A stretch of DNA of 64,000 nt from Chitinophaga sp. sic0106 (GCF_019219075.1 NZ_JAHUWJ010000003.1:124001-188000), one strand, 5' to 3'; shown: positions 55,054-63,064, counted from the stretch's first letter. The notes: generated from the letters alone by a model not told the origin. A program made the numbers and translations.

Positions 55054-55128
55054 GTTGGCTTTATTGCAGGCCGTCGGCCTGCAATAAAGCCAACCCCCTC
55101 CAATGCCAAAGGCATTGGAGGGGGTTGG
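55054..55128. repeat. Overlapping double hairpin in a divergent promoter region
   Basis: Hairpin A has perfect 19-bp arms at 55054-55072 and 55076-55094, loop GTC. Hairpin B has perfect 18-bp arms at 55090-55107 and 55111-55128, loop AAA. GTTGG (55054-55058), CCAAC (55090-55094) and GTTGG (55124-55128) are the X, X' and X blocks. It lies between the starts of two divergent genes. Confidence 0.8.
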
Positions 55129-55180
55129 GCAGATAACAAACCGCTGCTGAAAATTGTAATAAAAGAATAACAACCATCAC

Positions 55181-55789
55181 ATGTCACAGCTGAATTTGTT
55201 TAATGAAACAGAAGGATTCCGGTTTCCGGAGGAGCTCCTGGAATATTTTCCGGGTTTTATGGAAACGACGGCAGCACTAACGTTAATGCATACACTGATT
55301 GATACCGTTCCCTGGGAGCAGCATCTACAGCGGATGTATGATAAGGAAGTACTGACGCCGCGACTCACTGCCTGGTATGGTGATCCGGACAAAACCTATC
55401 ATATGGCGGGCAAAACCCTGCAGATGCATGCCTGGCTGCCGGAGTTGCAGGCCCTGCGGGAACAAATTACCACGACTACTGGTCATACTTTTAACAGTGT
55501 GTTACTGAATTTTTACAGAGATGAAAATGACTCCGTGGCCTGGCACCGCGATAAAGAAAGTGAGCTCGGCAACCGGCCCGTGATTGCGTCCGTGAGTTTG
55601 GGCGCTGCCAGACCCTTCGAATTCAGACAGTTAGATAACCATAGTAATAAATACGCGCTTACACTCGGAAACGGGTCACTACTCCTGATGAAGGGAGATT
55701 TGCAGCAACAGTGGGAACACCGCATAGCCAAAGCCGGGTACAAACTGAAACCACGAATAAATCTCACCTTCCGGAGCATTCGAATCTAA
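55181..55789 (+). CDS. alkB: Alpha-ketoglutarate-dependent dioxygenase AlkB-like
   Basis: A 202-residue 2-oxoglutarate/Fe(II) dioxygenase of the AlkB family, which removes alkyl groups from DNA or RNA bases. Iron ligands are H122, D124 (WHRDKESELG) and H180 (QWEHRI). R192 and R198 in RINLTFRSI bind 2-oxoglutarate. FNSVLLNFYRDENDSVAWHRD and VSLGAARPFEFR are family sequences. Its length matches the ALKBH2/3-like bacterial group. Single gene. Confidence 0.94.
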   Translation: MSQLNLFNETEGFRFPEELLEYFPGFMETTAALTLMHTLIDTVPWEQHLQRMYDKEVLTPRLTAWYGDPDKTYHMAGKTLQMHAWLPELQALREQITTTTGHTFNSVLLNFYRDENDSVAWHRDKESELGNRPVIASVSLGAARPFEFRQLDNHSNKYALTLGNGSLLLMKGDLQQQWEHRIAKAGYKLKPRINLTFRSIRI

Positions 55790-55847
55790 CTAAAAAACAG
55801 TTGTTTACAATTTCATAAAATAAAAATTTAAAAAAATTGGTGAAATC

Positions 55848-55874
55848 GGTCACGTTTTGATATTCGAGTTTGTC
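55848..55874 (+). promoter_or_regulatory. Candidate ECF41-type promoter
   Basis: GGTCACG (55848-55854), 16 bases, TGTC (55871-55874). The reported ECF41 promoter is TGTCACA-N16-CGTC, so this agrees at 5 of 7 and 3 of 4 positions with the same spacing, 52 bases before the CMD gene. The consensus is recalled from studies in other phyla, so autoregulation here is inference. Confidence 0.4.
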
Positions 55875-55926
55875 TTCCTTGAGTAGATCGCAATAATTAA
55901 ATAATCACCATAAAAAACTACACACC

Positions 55927-56379
55927 ATGGAAGCAAGAATCAAATTCGAAGATGTAAACAAAGGTTTTGCAGATGGACTGTTTAAATCAGAAATGCATTT
56001 AAAAAAATCCGGCCTGGACCCGTTGCTGAAAGAACTGATTAAATTCCGCGCCTCTTTGATAAATGATTGTGCATTTTGTTTGGACATGCATTGGAAAGAT
56101 GCCATTCATCTCGGTGAAAAAGAGCAGCGCTTATACTCCCTGGGCGCCTGGAGGGAATGCCCTTATTACAGCGACGTAGAACGCGCGGTGCTGGCCTACA
56201 CCGAAGAGGTAACCGCCATGAATGTTTCCGATGAAACATATAACCACCTCACTAAATTCTTCGATAAAGCACAAATTGCCGATATTACACTGGCGATTGT
56301 AAACATCAACTCCTGGAACATGCTTAACCGTGCTTTCCACACTGTTCCGGGCGGTTATGTAGTAGGTAGTCTGGGTTGA
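55927..56379 (+). CDS. Carboxymuconolactone decarboxylase-family protein (AhpD-like)
   Basis: A 150-residue CMD/AhpD-type helical protein. The redox motif CAFCLDMH has C48, C51 and H55, with E36 in the conserved upstream position (LLKELIKFRASLIND). Such proteins reduce peroxides or act as alkylhydroperoxidase partners. It is 25 bases upstream of the ECF41 sigma factor gene, a conserved pairing, and is therefore the probable target and effector of that sigma factor. Confidence 0.93.
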   Translation: MEARIKFEDVNKGFADGLFKSEMHLKKSGLDPLLKELIKFRASLINDCAFCLDMHWKDAIHLGEKEQRLYSLGAWRECPYYSDVERAVLAYTEEVTAMNVSDETYNHLTKFFDKAQIADITLAIVNINSWNMLNRAFHTVPGGYVVGSLG

Positions 56380-56404
56380 TTTTATTTGCCGTTTAAAAGT
56401 TTGT

Positions 56405-57265
56405 ATGACTGATTATCAACAACTGCTGTTTCCGTATGCCTATAACATACTCGGAACAGCTGAAGATGCCAAGGACGCAGTACAGGAAGTACTCTCCCGT
56501 TATTTTACCACTTCGCACGATGATGTAGCAGATGAAAAGAACTACCTCATCAGAAGTGTGATTAACCTGGCCATCAATTACAAAAACCGAAACAAGCGGA
56601 TGACTCCGCAGCCGGCAGAATGGCTGCCGGAGCCGGTAGCCACGGATGATAATGCGGATAAGAATCTGTATCTGAAAGATATCCTTTCCTATTCACTGAT
56701 GGTATTGATGGAGCGGTTGAGTCCCATCGAAAGAGCGGTATTCATTTTGAAGGAGAGTTTTGACTACTCCCACCAGGAGATTTCGGAGGTACTATCCATC
56801 ACGGAAGAATACTCCCGCAAACTGCTGAGCAGGGCTAAAACCAGGCTGTTTAAGCCAGGGGCTGAAGTAAAAAGCAAGGACGTGATGGACAATACCAGCC
56901 AGCTGGTGTCCGACTACGTTAATGCGATCCGTCAGCGGGACCTCAGCCGCCTCGAAGAAATGCTATCGGCCGAAGTGACCCTCATCACCGATGGTGGCGG
57001 TAAAATTAAGGTGGTGGCTAAAGTCAGCACAGGCTTCGAAGAAGTATCCAATGTATTGGGTATTGTGATAGAACGTTACCTTGGCAAGGCAGAAATTATT
57101 GTCCGCTGGATTAATCACCAGCCTGCCCTGCTCTTTTATGTGAAAGGGCGACTGGCAACCTGCCAGGTACTGGAGTTCAGCGCTGATGGTACCCGCATCG
57201 TACAGGTAAACAATGTGGTAGATCCAGACAAACTAAAAATGCTGGCAGCAAACGATACAAACTAA
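56405..57265 (+). CDS. ECF41-family RNA polymerase sigma factor with SnoaL-like C-terminal domain
   Basis: A 286-residue ECF sigma factor with sigma-2 (LFPYAYNILGTAEDAKDAVQEVLSRYF) and sigma-4 (MERLSPIERAVFILKESFDYSHQEISEVL) regions. The linker contains WLPEP (73-77) and the C-terminal SnoaL-like domain contains DGGGK (196-200), two signatures of ECF41. In this group the C-terminal extension regulates the sigma factor in place of a separate anti-sigma factor. It is placed directly after the CMD gene and 3 bases before a small gene. Confidence 0.94.
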   Translation: MTDYQQLLFPYAYNILGTAEDAKDAVQEVLSRYFTTSHDDVADEKNYLIRSVINLAINYKNRNKRMTPQPAEWLPEPVATDDNADKNLYLKDILSYSLMVLMERLSPIERAVFILKESFDYSHQEISEVLSITEEYSRKLLSRAKTRLFKPGAEVKSKDVMDNTSQLVSDYVNAIRQRDLSRLEEMLSAEVTLITDGGGKIKVVAKVSTGFEEVSNVLGIVIERYLGKAEIIVRWINHQPALLFYVKGRLATCQVLEFSADGTRIVQVNNVVDPDKLKMLAANDTN

Positions 57266-57268
57266 ATT

Positions 57269-57658
57269 ATGGCTATTCAACACCGGAAAGAAGATTATTT
57301 CGAACAACTCATTGCAGAAGCATTTCAGGCCTTTAACCGCCTGGTAGGGAATACTGCCCCTACTGCCCTGCAGGACCTGGAAGCAAGGATTAACGAACTG
57401 CTAACTCCTGCCGGCCTTACGCTGGCCAGCTTTGAACAGCAACCCATCGCGGAGCTGGAAGCTGCCCTGAAGGCCCAACCGCAGAATGAGCAGCTGCTGG
57501 AACTGATTGCCGATACCTTACAACAGAAAGGCAACAGCACCCAACAGCCGGCACTTGCCGGTAAGGCACAATGGTTGTACCAATACCTGATGAACCACCA
57601 GGCGGGTAATAGTATTTCGTATAGCTTGCTGATGAAGGTGAAAAAACCGAAAAAATAA
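57269..57658 (+). CDS. Hypothetical protein downstream of ECF41
   Basis: A 129-residue cytoplasmic protein starting 3 bases after the sigma-factor stop. It is helical, with leucine- and glutamine-rich segments (LEAALKAQPQNEQLLELIADTLQQK and KAQWLYQYLMNHQAGNSISYSLLMKVKKPKK). There is no family I recognise. Its tight spacing suggests a role linked to the ECF41 module. A terminator follows. Confidence 0.75.
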   Translation: MAIQHRKEDYFEQLIAEAFQAFNRLVGNTAPTALQDLEARINELLTPAGLTLASFEQQPIAELEAALKAQPQNEQLLELIADTLQQKGNSTQQPALAGKAQWLYQYLMNHQAGNSISYSLLMKVKKPKK

Positions 57659-57671
57659 CCATCAAACATGG

Positions 57672-57704
57672 ACCGTTATACTGTGTCATCCACAGTATAA
57701 CGGT
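57672..57704 (+). terminator. Terminator of the ECF41 operon
   Basis: ACCGTTATACTGTG (57672-57685) pairs perfectly with CACAGTATAACGGT (57691-57704) around a 5-base loop. The sequence after it is not a strong T-run (TTGCTATA). Confidence 0.7.
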
Positions 57705-57779
57705 TTGCTATACACGCAGGAGATAAACTAAATAACTCCCCCAAAAAAATCATGTATATTGTGTAATAACACAGTGAAC

Positions 57780-58733
57780 ATGCAACGCAGAAATTTTCTC
57801 CGCAACATCAGCCTGACCGCTGGGGCGCTCGCTGCTTCCCCGGTTTTTTCCATCGCTGCTACCAGCGCAAAAAAAAGTACCCGTATCGGGTTTATTACAG
57901 ACCTGCATCACCTGCAGTTCGGCAAGCCGGAAGACGCCCGCATGACGGTGTTTATGGATGCCGTAATGAAGGAAACACCGGATTTCATTATCCAATGCGG
58001 TGATTTTTGTCGCCCTACCGGGTCAGATAATATCATGGCGCAGTGGCGCCGCTTCAAAGGGCCCAAATACCATGTACTGGGCAACCATGACATGGATGTA
58101 TGCGATAAAGCCACCATAATGCGGCTCTGGGAAATGGAAAAGCCATATTACTCTTTTGATACCGGTGGATATCATTTTGTAGTGATGGACCGTAACTTCC
58201 TCCAAAAGGATGGTACCCTGGTGGATTACAATAACAGTAACTGGTCGCCCTACGGGCCAACCTTCCGCAGCTTCACAGATGCAGCGCAGCTCACCTGGCT
58301 GCAGCAGGACCTGGCAGGAACAACGCTGCCGGTGATCGTATTTATGCATCAGCCGGTGTTTCTGAGTGACTGGTTTACGGAGCTGGGCAATGCAAATGAG
58401 ATCCTCACGATTTTTGATACCCACAACTTCAATGCCCGGCAAAGCGGGGCTAATAACAGCATTGCCGCAGTTTTTATGGGGCATGATCATGACGACCGCC
58501 ATGCCGAACGCAATGGCGTACATTACTTCATTATGAACAGCGCCAGTTATGTGTATACCGAGTCCGGGGCACATTATTACAAGGAGCCGCTGTTTGCTTT
58601 TATAACACTCGACCCGGGCGGGATATTGCAGATTCACGGGCGGCAGACTATCTACCGCGATCCCGTGAAGCCGGCCATTCAGGCAAGGTTTCCTACTGGC
58701 ATCAGCGACCATCGGATACAGTTCAAAAGGTAG
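57780..58733 (+). CDS. Exported metallophosphoesterase
   Basis: A 317-residue calcineurin-like phosphoesterase starting at ATG 57780 (MQRRNFLRNISLTAGALAAS); a TTG 21 bases upstream is unlikely. The RR motif and hydrophobic stretch suggest Tat export. Metal-binding motifs: GFITDLHHLQFG, FIIQCGDFC, VLGNHDMD, VFMHQPVF and FMGHDHDDRH. It hydrolyses phosphoester bonds in the periplasm. Substrate unknown. Monocistronic. Confidence 0.9.
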   Translation: MQRRNFLRNISLTAGALAASPVFSIAATSAKKSTRIGFITDLHHLQFGKPEDARMTVFMDAVMKETPDFIIQCGDFCRPTGSDNIMAQWRRFKGPKYHVLGNHDMDVCDKATIMRLWEMEKPYYSFDTGGYHFVVMDRNFLQKDGTLVDYNNSNWSPYGPTFRSFTDAAQLTWLQQDLAGTTLPVIVFMHQPVFLSDWFTELGNANEILTIFDTHNFNARQSGANNSIAAVFMGHDHDDRHAERNGVHYFIMNSASYVYTESGAHYYKEPLFAFITLDPGGILQIHGRQTIYRDPVKPAIQARFPTGISDHRIQFKR

Positions 58734-58771
58734 CCCGTACGCTGACTATAGGTTCACGGTAGAAAAATAAA

Positions 58772-58803
58772 TTTGGAAAATTAGACCGATCGGTCTAATT
58801 TTG
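58772..58803 (+). promoter_or_regulatory. Promoter and perfect palindromic operator of the TetR gene
   Basis: TTTG (58772-58775), 20 bases, TAATTTTG (58796-58803) form a Bacteroidota promoter that ends 4 bases before the ATG at 58808. A perfect 26-base palindrome centred on AGACCGATCGGTCT (58777-58802) fills the spacer and most of the -7 element, so the bound repressor would exclude RNA polymerase. A second -7-like TAAATTTG lies at 58768-58775. Confidence 0.75.
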
Positions 58804-58807
58804 CATC

Positions 58808-59407
58808 ATGATGACAAAAGGAGAAAAAACCCGGCAGTTTATTATTGAGCAATCGGCCATTTTGCTCAATAAGCAGGGCATGGCTGGCACCGCTATCAGC
58901 GATATCATGGAGGTCACTAAAATGGCCAAAGGTGGTATCTATGGTAACTTTGCCAATAAGGAGGAAATATGCCGGGAAGTATTTGACTACCTGATGTCAC
59001 AAATGTCGGCCCGGATTGAAGCGAGGCTGGCACAGGAAAACACCTGGCGGGAGAAATTACTGGCACTGGTAGATTTCTATTACGACCTGGTACTGGCTAA
59101 TAACAATGGCGGTTGCCCGATGCTGAATTTTGGTACCGAGGCAGATGATACTGACCTGGCAATGAAGTCAAAAGTAGCGGCTGGGATTAAAAGTACGCAG
59201 GCGCGCATTGAAAAACTGGTTACCAACGGGATAAAGGCCGGAGAATTCTCCCACAATGCACATCCAGCTGAGTTTGCACTGAAAATGTTTACTATGATGG
59301 AAGGAGGTATTCTCGTAGCGAAAGTAACTGATAATACCAGCCAGATGAAAACCATCTGCGGTATACTTAAACAGGAAATTGAGTCCTTTTCGATTTCACG
59401 CACGTAG
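58808..59407 (+). CDS. TetR-family repressor
   Basis: A 199-residue TetR regulator: N-terminal helix-turn-helix GMAGTAISDIMEVTKMAKGGIYGNFANKEE (about 24-53) and a C-terminal ligand domain. A palindrome overlaps its own promoter, and the AGACCGATCGGTCT core recurs at 59567-59580 before the downstream SDR gene, so it probably controls both. The last 14 codons (LKQEIESFSISRT and stop) are repeated twice downstream. ATG 58808 or 58811 are both possible starts. Confidence 0.92.
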   Translation: MMTKGEKTRQFIIEQSAILLNKQGMAGTAISDIMEVTKMAKGGIYGNFANKEEICREVFDYLMSQMSARIEARLAQENTWREKLLALVDFYYDLVLANNNGGCPMLNFGTEADDTDLAMKSKVAAGIKSTQARIEKLVTNGIKAGEFSHNAHPAEFALKMFTMMEGGILVAKVTDNTSQMKTICGILKQEIESFSISRT

Positions 59408-59547
59408 GTGTGAACATTTGTGATTTTCTTAAACAGGGAATTGAGTCTTTTTCGATTCCACGCACGTAAGTGTTAGTACATCATGGAAAACGTTTGTGAT
59501 TTTCTTAAACAGGGAATTGTGTCTTTTCTACCCACGCACGTAAGTGC
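59366..59547 (+). repeat. Three direct copies of the TetR gene 3' end
   Basis: Unit 1 (59366-59411) holds the end and stop of the TetR gene. Unit 2 (59428-59473) and unit 3 (59504-59547) are close copies, sharing CTTAAACAGG, GTCTTTT, CACGCACGTA and other blocks. Units 2 and 3 also share GTTTGTGATTTT ahead. Unit 2 still encodes LKQGIESFSIPRT plus stop; unit 3 has lost this reading. After unit 3 come GCACGTAAGTGC and seven T, so it may act as the gene's terminator. Confidence 0.88.
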
Positions 59548-59566
59548 TTTTTTTCGCGTCACAAAA

Positions 59567-59580
59567 AGACCGATCGGTCT
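59567..59580 (+). promoter_or_regulatory. Second TetR operator, before the SDR gene
   Basis: AGACCGATCGGTCT is identical to the core of the palindrome before the TetR gene. It lies 27 bases before the ATG of the SDR gene. The probable regulator is the TetR protein encoded just upstream. Confidence 0.75.
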
Positions 59581-59607
59581 ATTATATACAAACATAAAAT
59601 TTAAAAA

Positions 59608-60366
59608 ATGAACACCACAGCAAATACCATTCTTGTAACCGGCGGTAGTGCCGGCATTGGCTTCGAACTGGCCAAATACTTACTGGCAGCAGGCAACACC
59701 GTCATCATTACCGGTCGTGACGCCACCCGCCTGAAAGCCGCAGCAGCAGCGCTGCCAGGGGTGCATACTTTCCGGGGAGATGTGGCCGATCCCGCAGACG
59801 TTGACGCGCTGGTACAACATCTCCATAACAACCATCCGGCACTCAATATCCTCATCAACAACGCCGGGTACGCGCAGCTCAACAACCTCCTCGAAGATGC
59901 GGATACCTTCGAAAAAGCCAGCAAAGAAATGCTGACCAACTACCTCTCCATCATCCGGCTGAATGAAAAACTGCTTCCACTACTCCGCCTCCAGCCACAG
60001 GCAGCCATTGTAAACGTATCTTCCATCGTAGCCTTTGCACCGGGTAGTCGCCTCGCCACCTACGCCGCTACCAAAGCAGCCCTCCACTCCTACTCGCTCT
60101 CCCTGCGCGTAGCCCTGCAGCCAGCCGGCATCAAAGTATTTGAACTGATGCCTCCTTTGGTAAACACGGAGTTTTCTTCTGAAATAGGCGGCCAAAATGG
60201 TATCCCTGCAGCACAGGTAGCCACGGAATTCCTGGAGGCACTGGCGGTGAATAATTATGAAATTCGTGTAGGCAACACCGAAGCCTTCTATCAGTTGTAC
60301 CTGAGCTCTCCGCAACAGGCGCTGGAAGTAATGAATCCAGTGGCAGCGGAAACACTAGTGCCTTAA
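59608..60366 (+). CDS. Short-chain dehydrogenase/reductase
   Basis: A 252-residue SDR enzyme. Cofactor motif TGGSAGIG (11-18), NNAG at about 84-87, and catalytic S139, Y152 and K156 (SSIVAF and YAATK). It resembles DltE-like and related SDRs that act on small carbonyl compounds with NAD(P)H. The upstream operator core and TetR gene suggest induction by its substrate or a related aldehyde or xenobiotic. Cytoplasmic. Confidence 0.93.
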   Translation: MNTTANTILVTGGSAGIGFELAKYLLAAGNTVIITGRDATRLKAAAAALPGVHTFRGDVADPADVDALVQHLHNNHPALNILINNAGYAQLNNLLEDADTFEKASKEMLTNYLSIIRLNEKLLPLLRLQPQAAIVNVSSIVAFAPGSRLATYAATKAALHSYSLSLRVALQPAGIKVFELMPPLVNTEFSSEIGGQNGIPAAQVATEFLEALAVNNYEIRVGNTEAFYQLYLSSPQQALEVMNPVAAETLVP

Positions 60367-60370
60367 TTTA

Positions 60371-60445
60371 CTTCCGGTTAAAACGAGCCTGCGGCTCGTT
60401 TTAACCGGAAGCGTTCTTTCCCGCCACTGGCGGGAAAGAACGCTT
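60371..60445. terminator. Overlapping double hairpin after the SDR gene
   Basis: Hairpin A has perfect 19-bp arms at 60371-60389 and 60393-60411. Hairpin B has perfect 17-bp arms at 60409-60425 and 60429-60445. The shared block is only AAG (60409-60411), with CTT at both outer ends. It lies between two genes on the plus strand. Confidence 0.75.
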
Positions 60446-60581
60446 AAGAGAATATATTGCTTGCATTAATGAAATGTATTTATTACATTTATAACAACAG
60501 TGAAGCCCTGATATCGCGTAAGTAGCAAACCAAAGTCTGTCAACATCAAACCACGTCTTGTTTAACCACTAAATACGAGCA

Positions 60582-62147
60582 ATGAAAAACATCAATTGCA
60601 AATCAATGATTGCAGCAGCACTCCTGTGCACTTCTGTACTGCTTGGTGCCTGTAAACGTAGCATCACAGAGGGATTACAGCCTTTGTCGGCCGACAAAAG
60701 CACTATGATCAACCTTACGCCCAGCGCCTACAAAGTGAACATCATCTACTTTGTGCCTTCCGATGCCGATACCATCACTGGCTACCGGGAACGCCTAAAC
60801 GGTATCCTGCTCCAGGGGCAGCAATTTTACGGTAAATGGATGAGCTATTATGGTTATGGCGACCGCTCGTTCGGACTCCCAATGGATGCCGGAAAAGTAA
60901 AAGTAACCGTGATTCACGGCGCACAGCCCAAAAGCGCCTACCCTTATGAAGGCGGCGGCAATACCGTCATCGGTGAACTCAACACCTGGTTTGCCAGCAA
61001 CCCTACCCAGAAGCTCAGCGAGCATACCCTCGTGATCATGCCTGCCAGCACCTATGCGGCCGATGGCGATCCCGGTGGTGTACCCTTCTACGGACTTGGC
61101 CGCTGGTGCTTTGCACTCGACTACGCCGAAATGGATACCAGCTACCTGGGCCAAAATACCACCCTCGGCAACCGCGCCACCAAATGGATCGGAGGCCTTA
61201 TGCATGAACTGGGCCATGGCCTCAACCTGCCCCACAACAAAGAAAAAGTATCCGAAGGGGCCGATGCCACCAAAGGAACGGCTTTAATGGGCAGTGGCAA
61301 TTACACCTACGGTAAAAGCGCCACCTTCCTTACCGCAGCCAGCTGCGCTATTCTCAATAACAGCCAGGTGTTTCGCACCGCTACGGCCAGTGGTATCTAT
61401 GGCGGAGGGTCCACTTCCATCAACGTGATCAAAGCTGATTACGCCAGCGGTAACATCTCCCTGAAAGTAAAATATACCGCTACACAAACTGTAAACCGGG
61501 TAGTGGTATACAATGATCCCGAAGGTGGTAACGACTACGACGCCGTACCATGGGTGGCTACTCCCGCCGGCGACAGCATCACGCTCACCATGCCCATCGC
61601 AGACCTGCAAAAGAAAACCGGTAACTACGCCATGCGGGTACGCTTCCTGTATACCAACGGCTCCTCTACCGAAATTTCATACCCCTACAGCTTCGTGAAC
61701 AATGAACCCGTACTCAACTTCAGCACCAAAGATGAACTGAGTAAAACCGGATGGAGCATCGCTTATGTAAGCAGCCAGGAAAACGACGGTCAAGCCGTAA
61801 ACCTGCTCGATAACAACCAGAGCACCGTGTGGCATACCCAATGGAAAACCACACAACCGGCACATCCACATACCGTAGTGGTGGATATGGCCGCCCAGCG
61901 TAGCATTGCCGGCGTGTCTTTCCTGCAACGCGCTAATTTAAACGGTTCGCTGAAAGACATTACGCTGTATACCAGCACCGATAATGTCAACTGGACTACC
62001 ATCGGCAGCTATACCCTCGCTAATGTGAACTCCAGACAGTATATCACTTTGAGCAGCCCGCAAACAGTGCGGTATATTAAGGTGGTAACGGCGTCTAATT
62101 ACCTGGGAACACACTATGCAGTGTTGTCAGAGTTGGGCGCATTTTAA
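60582..62147 (+). CDS. Metzincin-like lipoprotein with discoidin domain
   Basis: A 521-residue surface lipoprotein: lipobox SVLLGACKR (C24). The zinc-binding HELGHGLNLPH motif (H208, H212, H218; catalytic E209) marks a metzincin-type metalloprotease in the N-terminal half. A beta domain follows at about 295-370, and a discoidin (F5/8 type C) domain ends the protein at about 375-521 (NDGQAVNLLDNNQSTVWHT, KDITLYTSTDNVNWTTIG, YIKVVTASN), which often binds glycans. It may act on extracellular proteins or glycoproteins. The methionine after the metzincin helix cannot be assigned with certainty. Confidence 0.85.
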   Translation: MKNINCKSMIAAALLCTSVLLGACKRSITEGLQPLSADKSTMINLTPSAYKVNIIYFVPSDADTITGYRERLNGILLQGQQFYGKWMSYYGYGDRSFGLPMDAGKVKVTVIHGAQPKSAYPYEGGGNTVIGELNTWFASNPTQKLSEHTLVIMPASTYAADGDPGGVPFYGLGRWCFALDYAEMDTSYLGQNTTLGNRATKWIGGLMHELGHGLNLPHNKEKVSEGADATKGTALMGSGNYTYGKSATFLTAASCAILNNSQVFRTATASGIYGGGSTSINVIKADYASGNISLKVKYTATQTVNRVVVYNDPEGGNDYDAVPWVATPAGDSITLTMPIADLQKKTGNYAMRVRFLYTNGSSTEISYPYSFVNNEPVLNFSTKDELSKTGWSIAYVSSQENDGQAVNLLDNNQSTVWHTQWKTTQPAHPHTVVVDMAAQRSIAGVSFLQRANLNGSLKDITLYTSTDNVNWTTIGSYTLANVNSRQYITLSSPQTVRYIKVVTASNYLGTHYAVLSELGAF

Positions 62148-62150
62148 TTC

Positions 62151-62220
62151 GTTTTCAAGGGGGCCTTCGGTCCCCTTGAAAACTTTAAAGATTCTCCCGC
62201 CTGGCGGGAGAATCTTTAAA
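62151..62220. terminator. Tandem hairpins without shared block
   Basis: Hairpin A has arms at 62151-62165 and 62169-62183 (15 pairs, one wobble), loop TTC. Hairpin B has perfect 17-bp arms at 62184-62200 and 62204-62220. The pair resembles the other double hairpins, but I see no shared X block. It lies between two genes on the plus strand. Confidence 0.75.
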
Positions 62221-62301
62221 CAACAAGCCCGGAATCCCGCAATGAACATATCGCCACACTAATTTGTAATGCAGTAGTGCCCTATTCCGGCATTCAAATG
62301 T

Positions 62302-63063
62302 ATGAAGCGCCCATTACTGCTGTTCCTGATGCTACCGCTATTATCTTACGGGCAGCAACAGAAAGAAATCAACTCCCAGTCACAGTCCTGGTTTAGCATA
62401 AACAGTACCTTCCGGTTTAACAATCACTGGGGTGCCGTTGGCGATTTCCATATCCGGCGCAATAATTTCGTGGCCGACAACAGCTTTTACTTTATCCGCG
62501 CAGGCGTAGGCTACTGGCTCAACGACCAGCTGTCCTTCATTACCGGCTACGGCCACCTCTGGCTGGCACCTACCACGCCGGGGTACAAAACCTTTGCGGA
62601 TGAAAACCGCGGGTACGAGCAAATTGCCTATGCCACCAAAGTAGGCAGGGTATCCCTGCTCAACCGCTTCCGCAGCGAGCAACGCTGGCGGGAAATATTA
62701 CAGAACGATCAGTCCACCGGCGACTACTACTTCTCCAACCGCTTCCGCTACCTGATCAGCGTAGGCATTCCACTCAGCCAAAACAGATGGGTACCGCAAA
62801 TTTCCCTGGCTAATGAAGTGGCTGTGCAGTTTGGCAAGGCCATCGTCAACAATACCTTTGATCAGTTCCGCGCCTTTGCCGGCATACGTCAGGATCTGGG
62901 CCATGGCTGGTCGTTTGATATGGGTTACATGTTTGTAAGCCAGCAAAAAGCCAGTGGCTACCAGTACGATTACAACCATACGTTCCGCTGGTTCTTCTAC
63001 TATACCTGGAATCGGAAAAAAGGCGGCAAGGAGCTGCCGGCCTTACAGTATGAAGATGAGTAA
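62302..63063 (+). CDS. DUF2490 family protein
   Basis: A 253-residue exported protein: signal peptide MKRPLLLFLMLPLLSYG, then a series of beta strands (SWFSINSTFRFNNHWGAVGDFHIRR, YFIRAGVGYWLNDQLSFITGYGHLW, LLNRFRSEQRW and FRWFFYYTWNRK). It is a DUF2490 outer-membrane beta-barrel of unknown function. It ends one base before the convergent BatD-like gene stop. Confidence 0.9.
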   Translation: MKRPLLLFLMLPLLSYGQQQKEINSQSQSWFSINSTFRFNNHWGAVGDFHIRRNNFVADNSFYFIRAGVGYWLNDQLSFITGYGHLWLAPTTPGYKTFADENRGYEQIAYATKVGRVSLLNRFRSEQRWREILQNDQSTGDYYFSNRFRYLISVGIPLSQNRWVPQISLANEVAVQFGKAIVNNTFDQFRAFAGIRQDLGHGWSFDMGYMFVSQQKASGYQYDYNHTFRWFFYYTWNRKKGGKELPALQYEDE

Positions 63064-63064
63064 G

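Noticed and set aside
59366..59547. CRISPR array
   Set aside because: Only three imperfect units with gaps of about 16 and 30 bases, which include the 3' end of a coding gene, and no cas genes are in the window.
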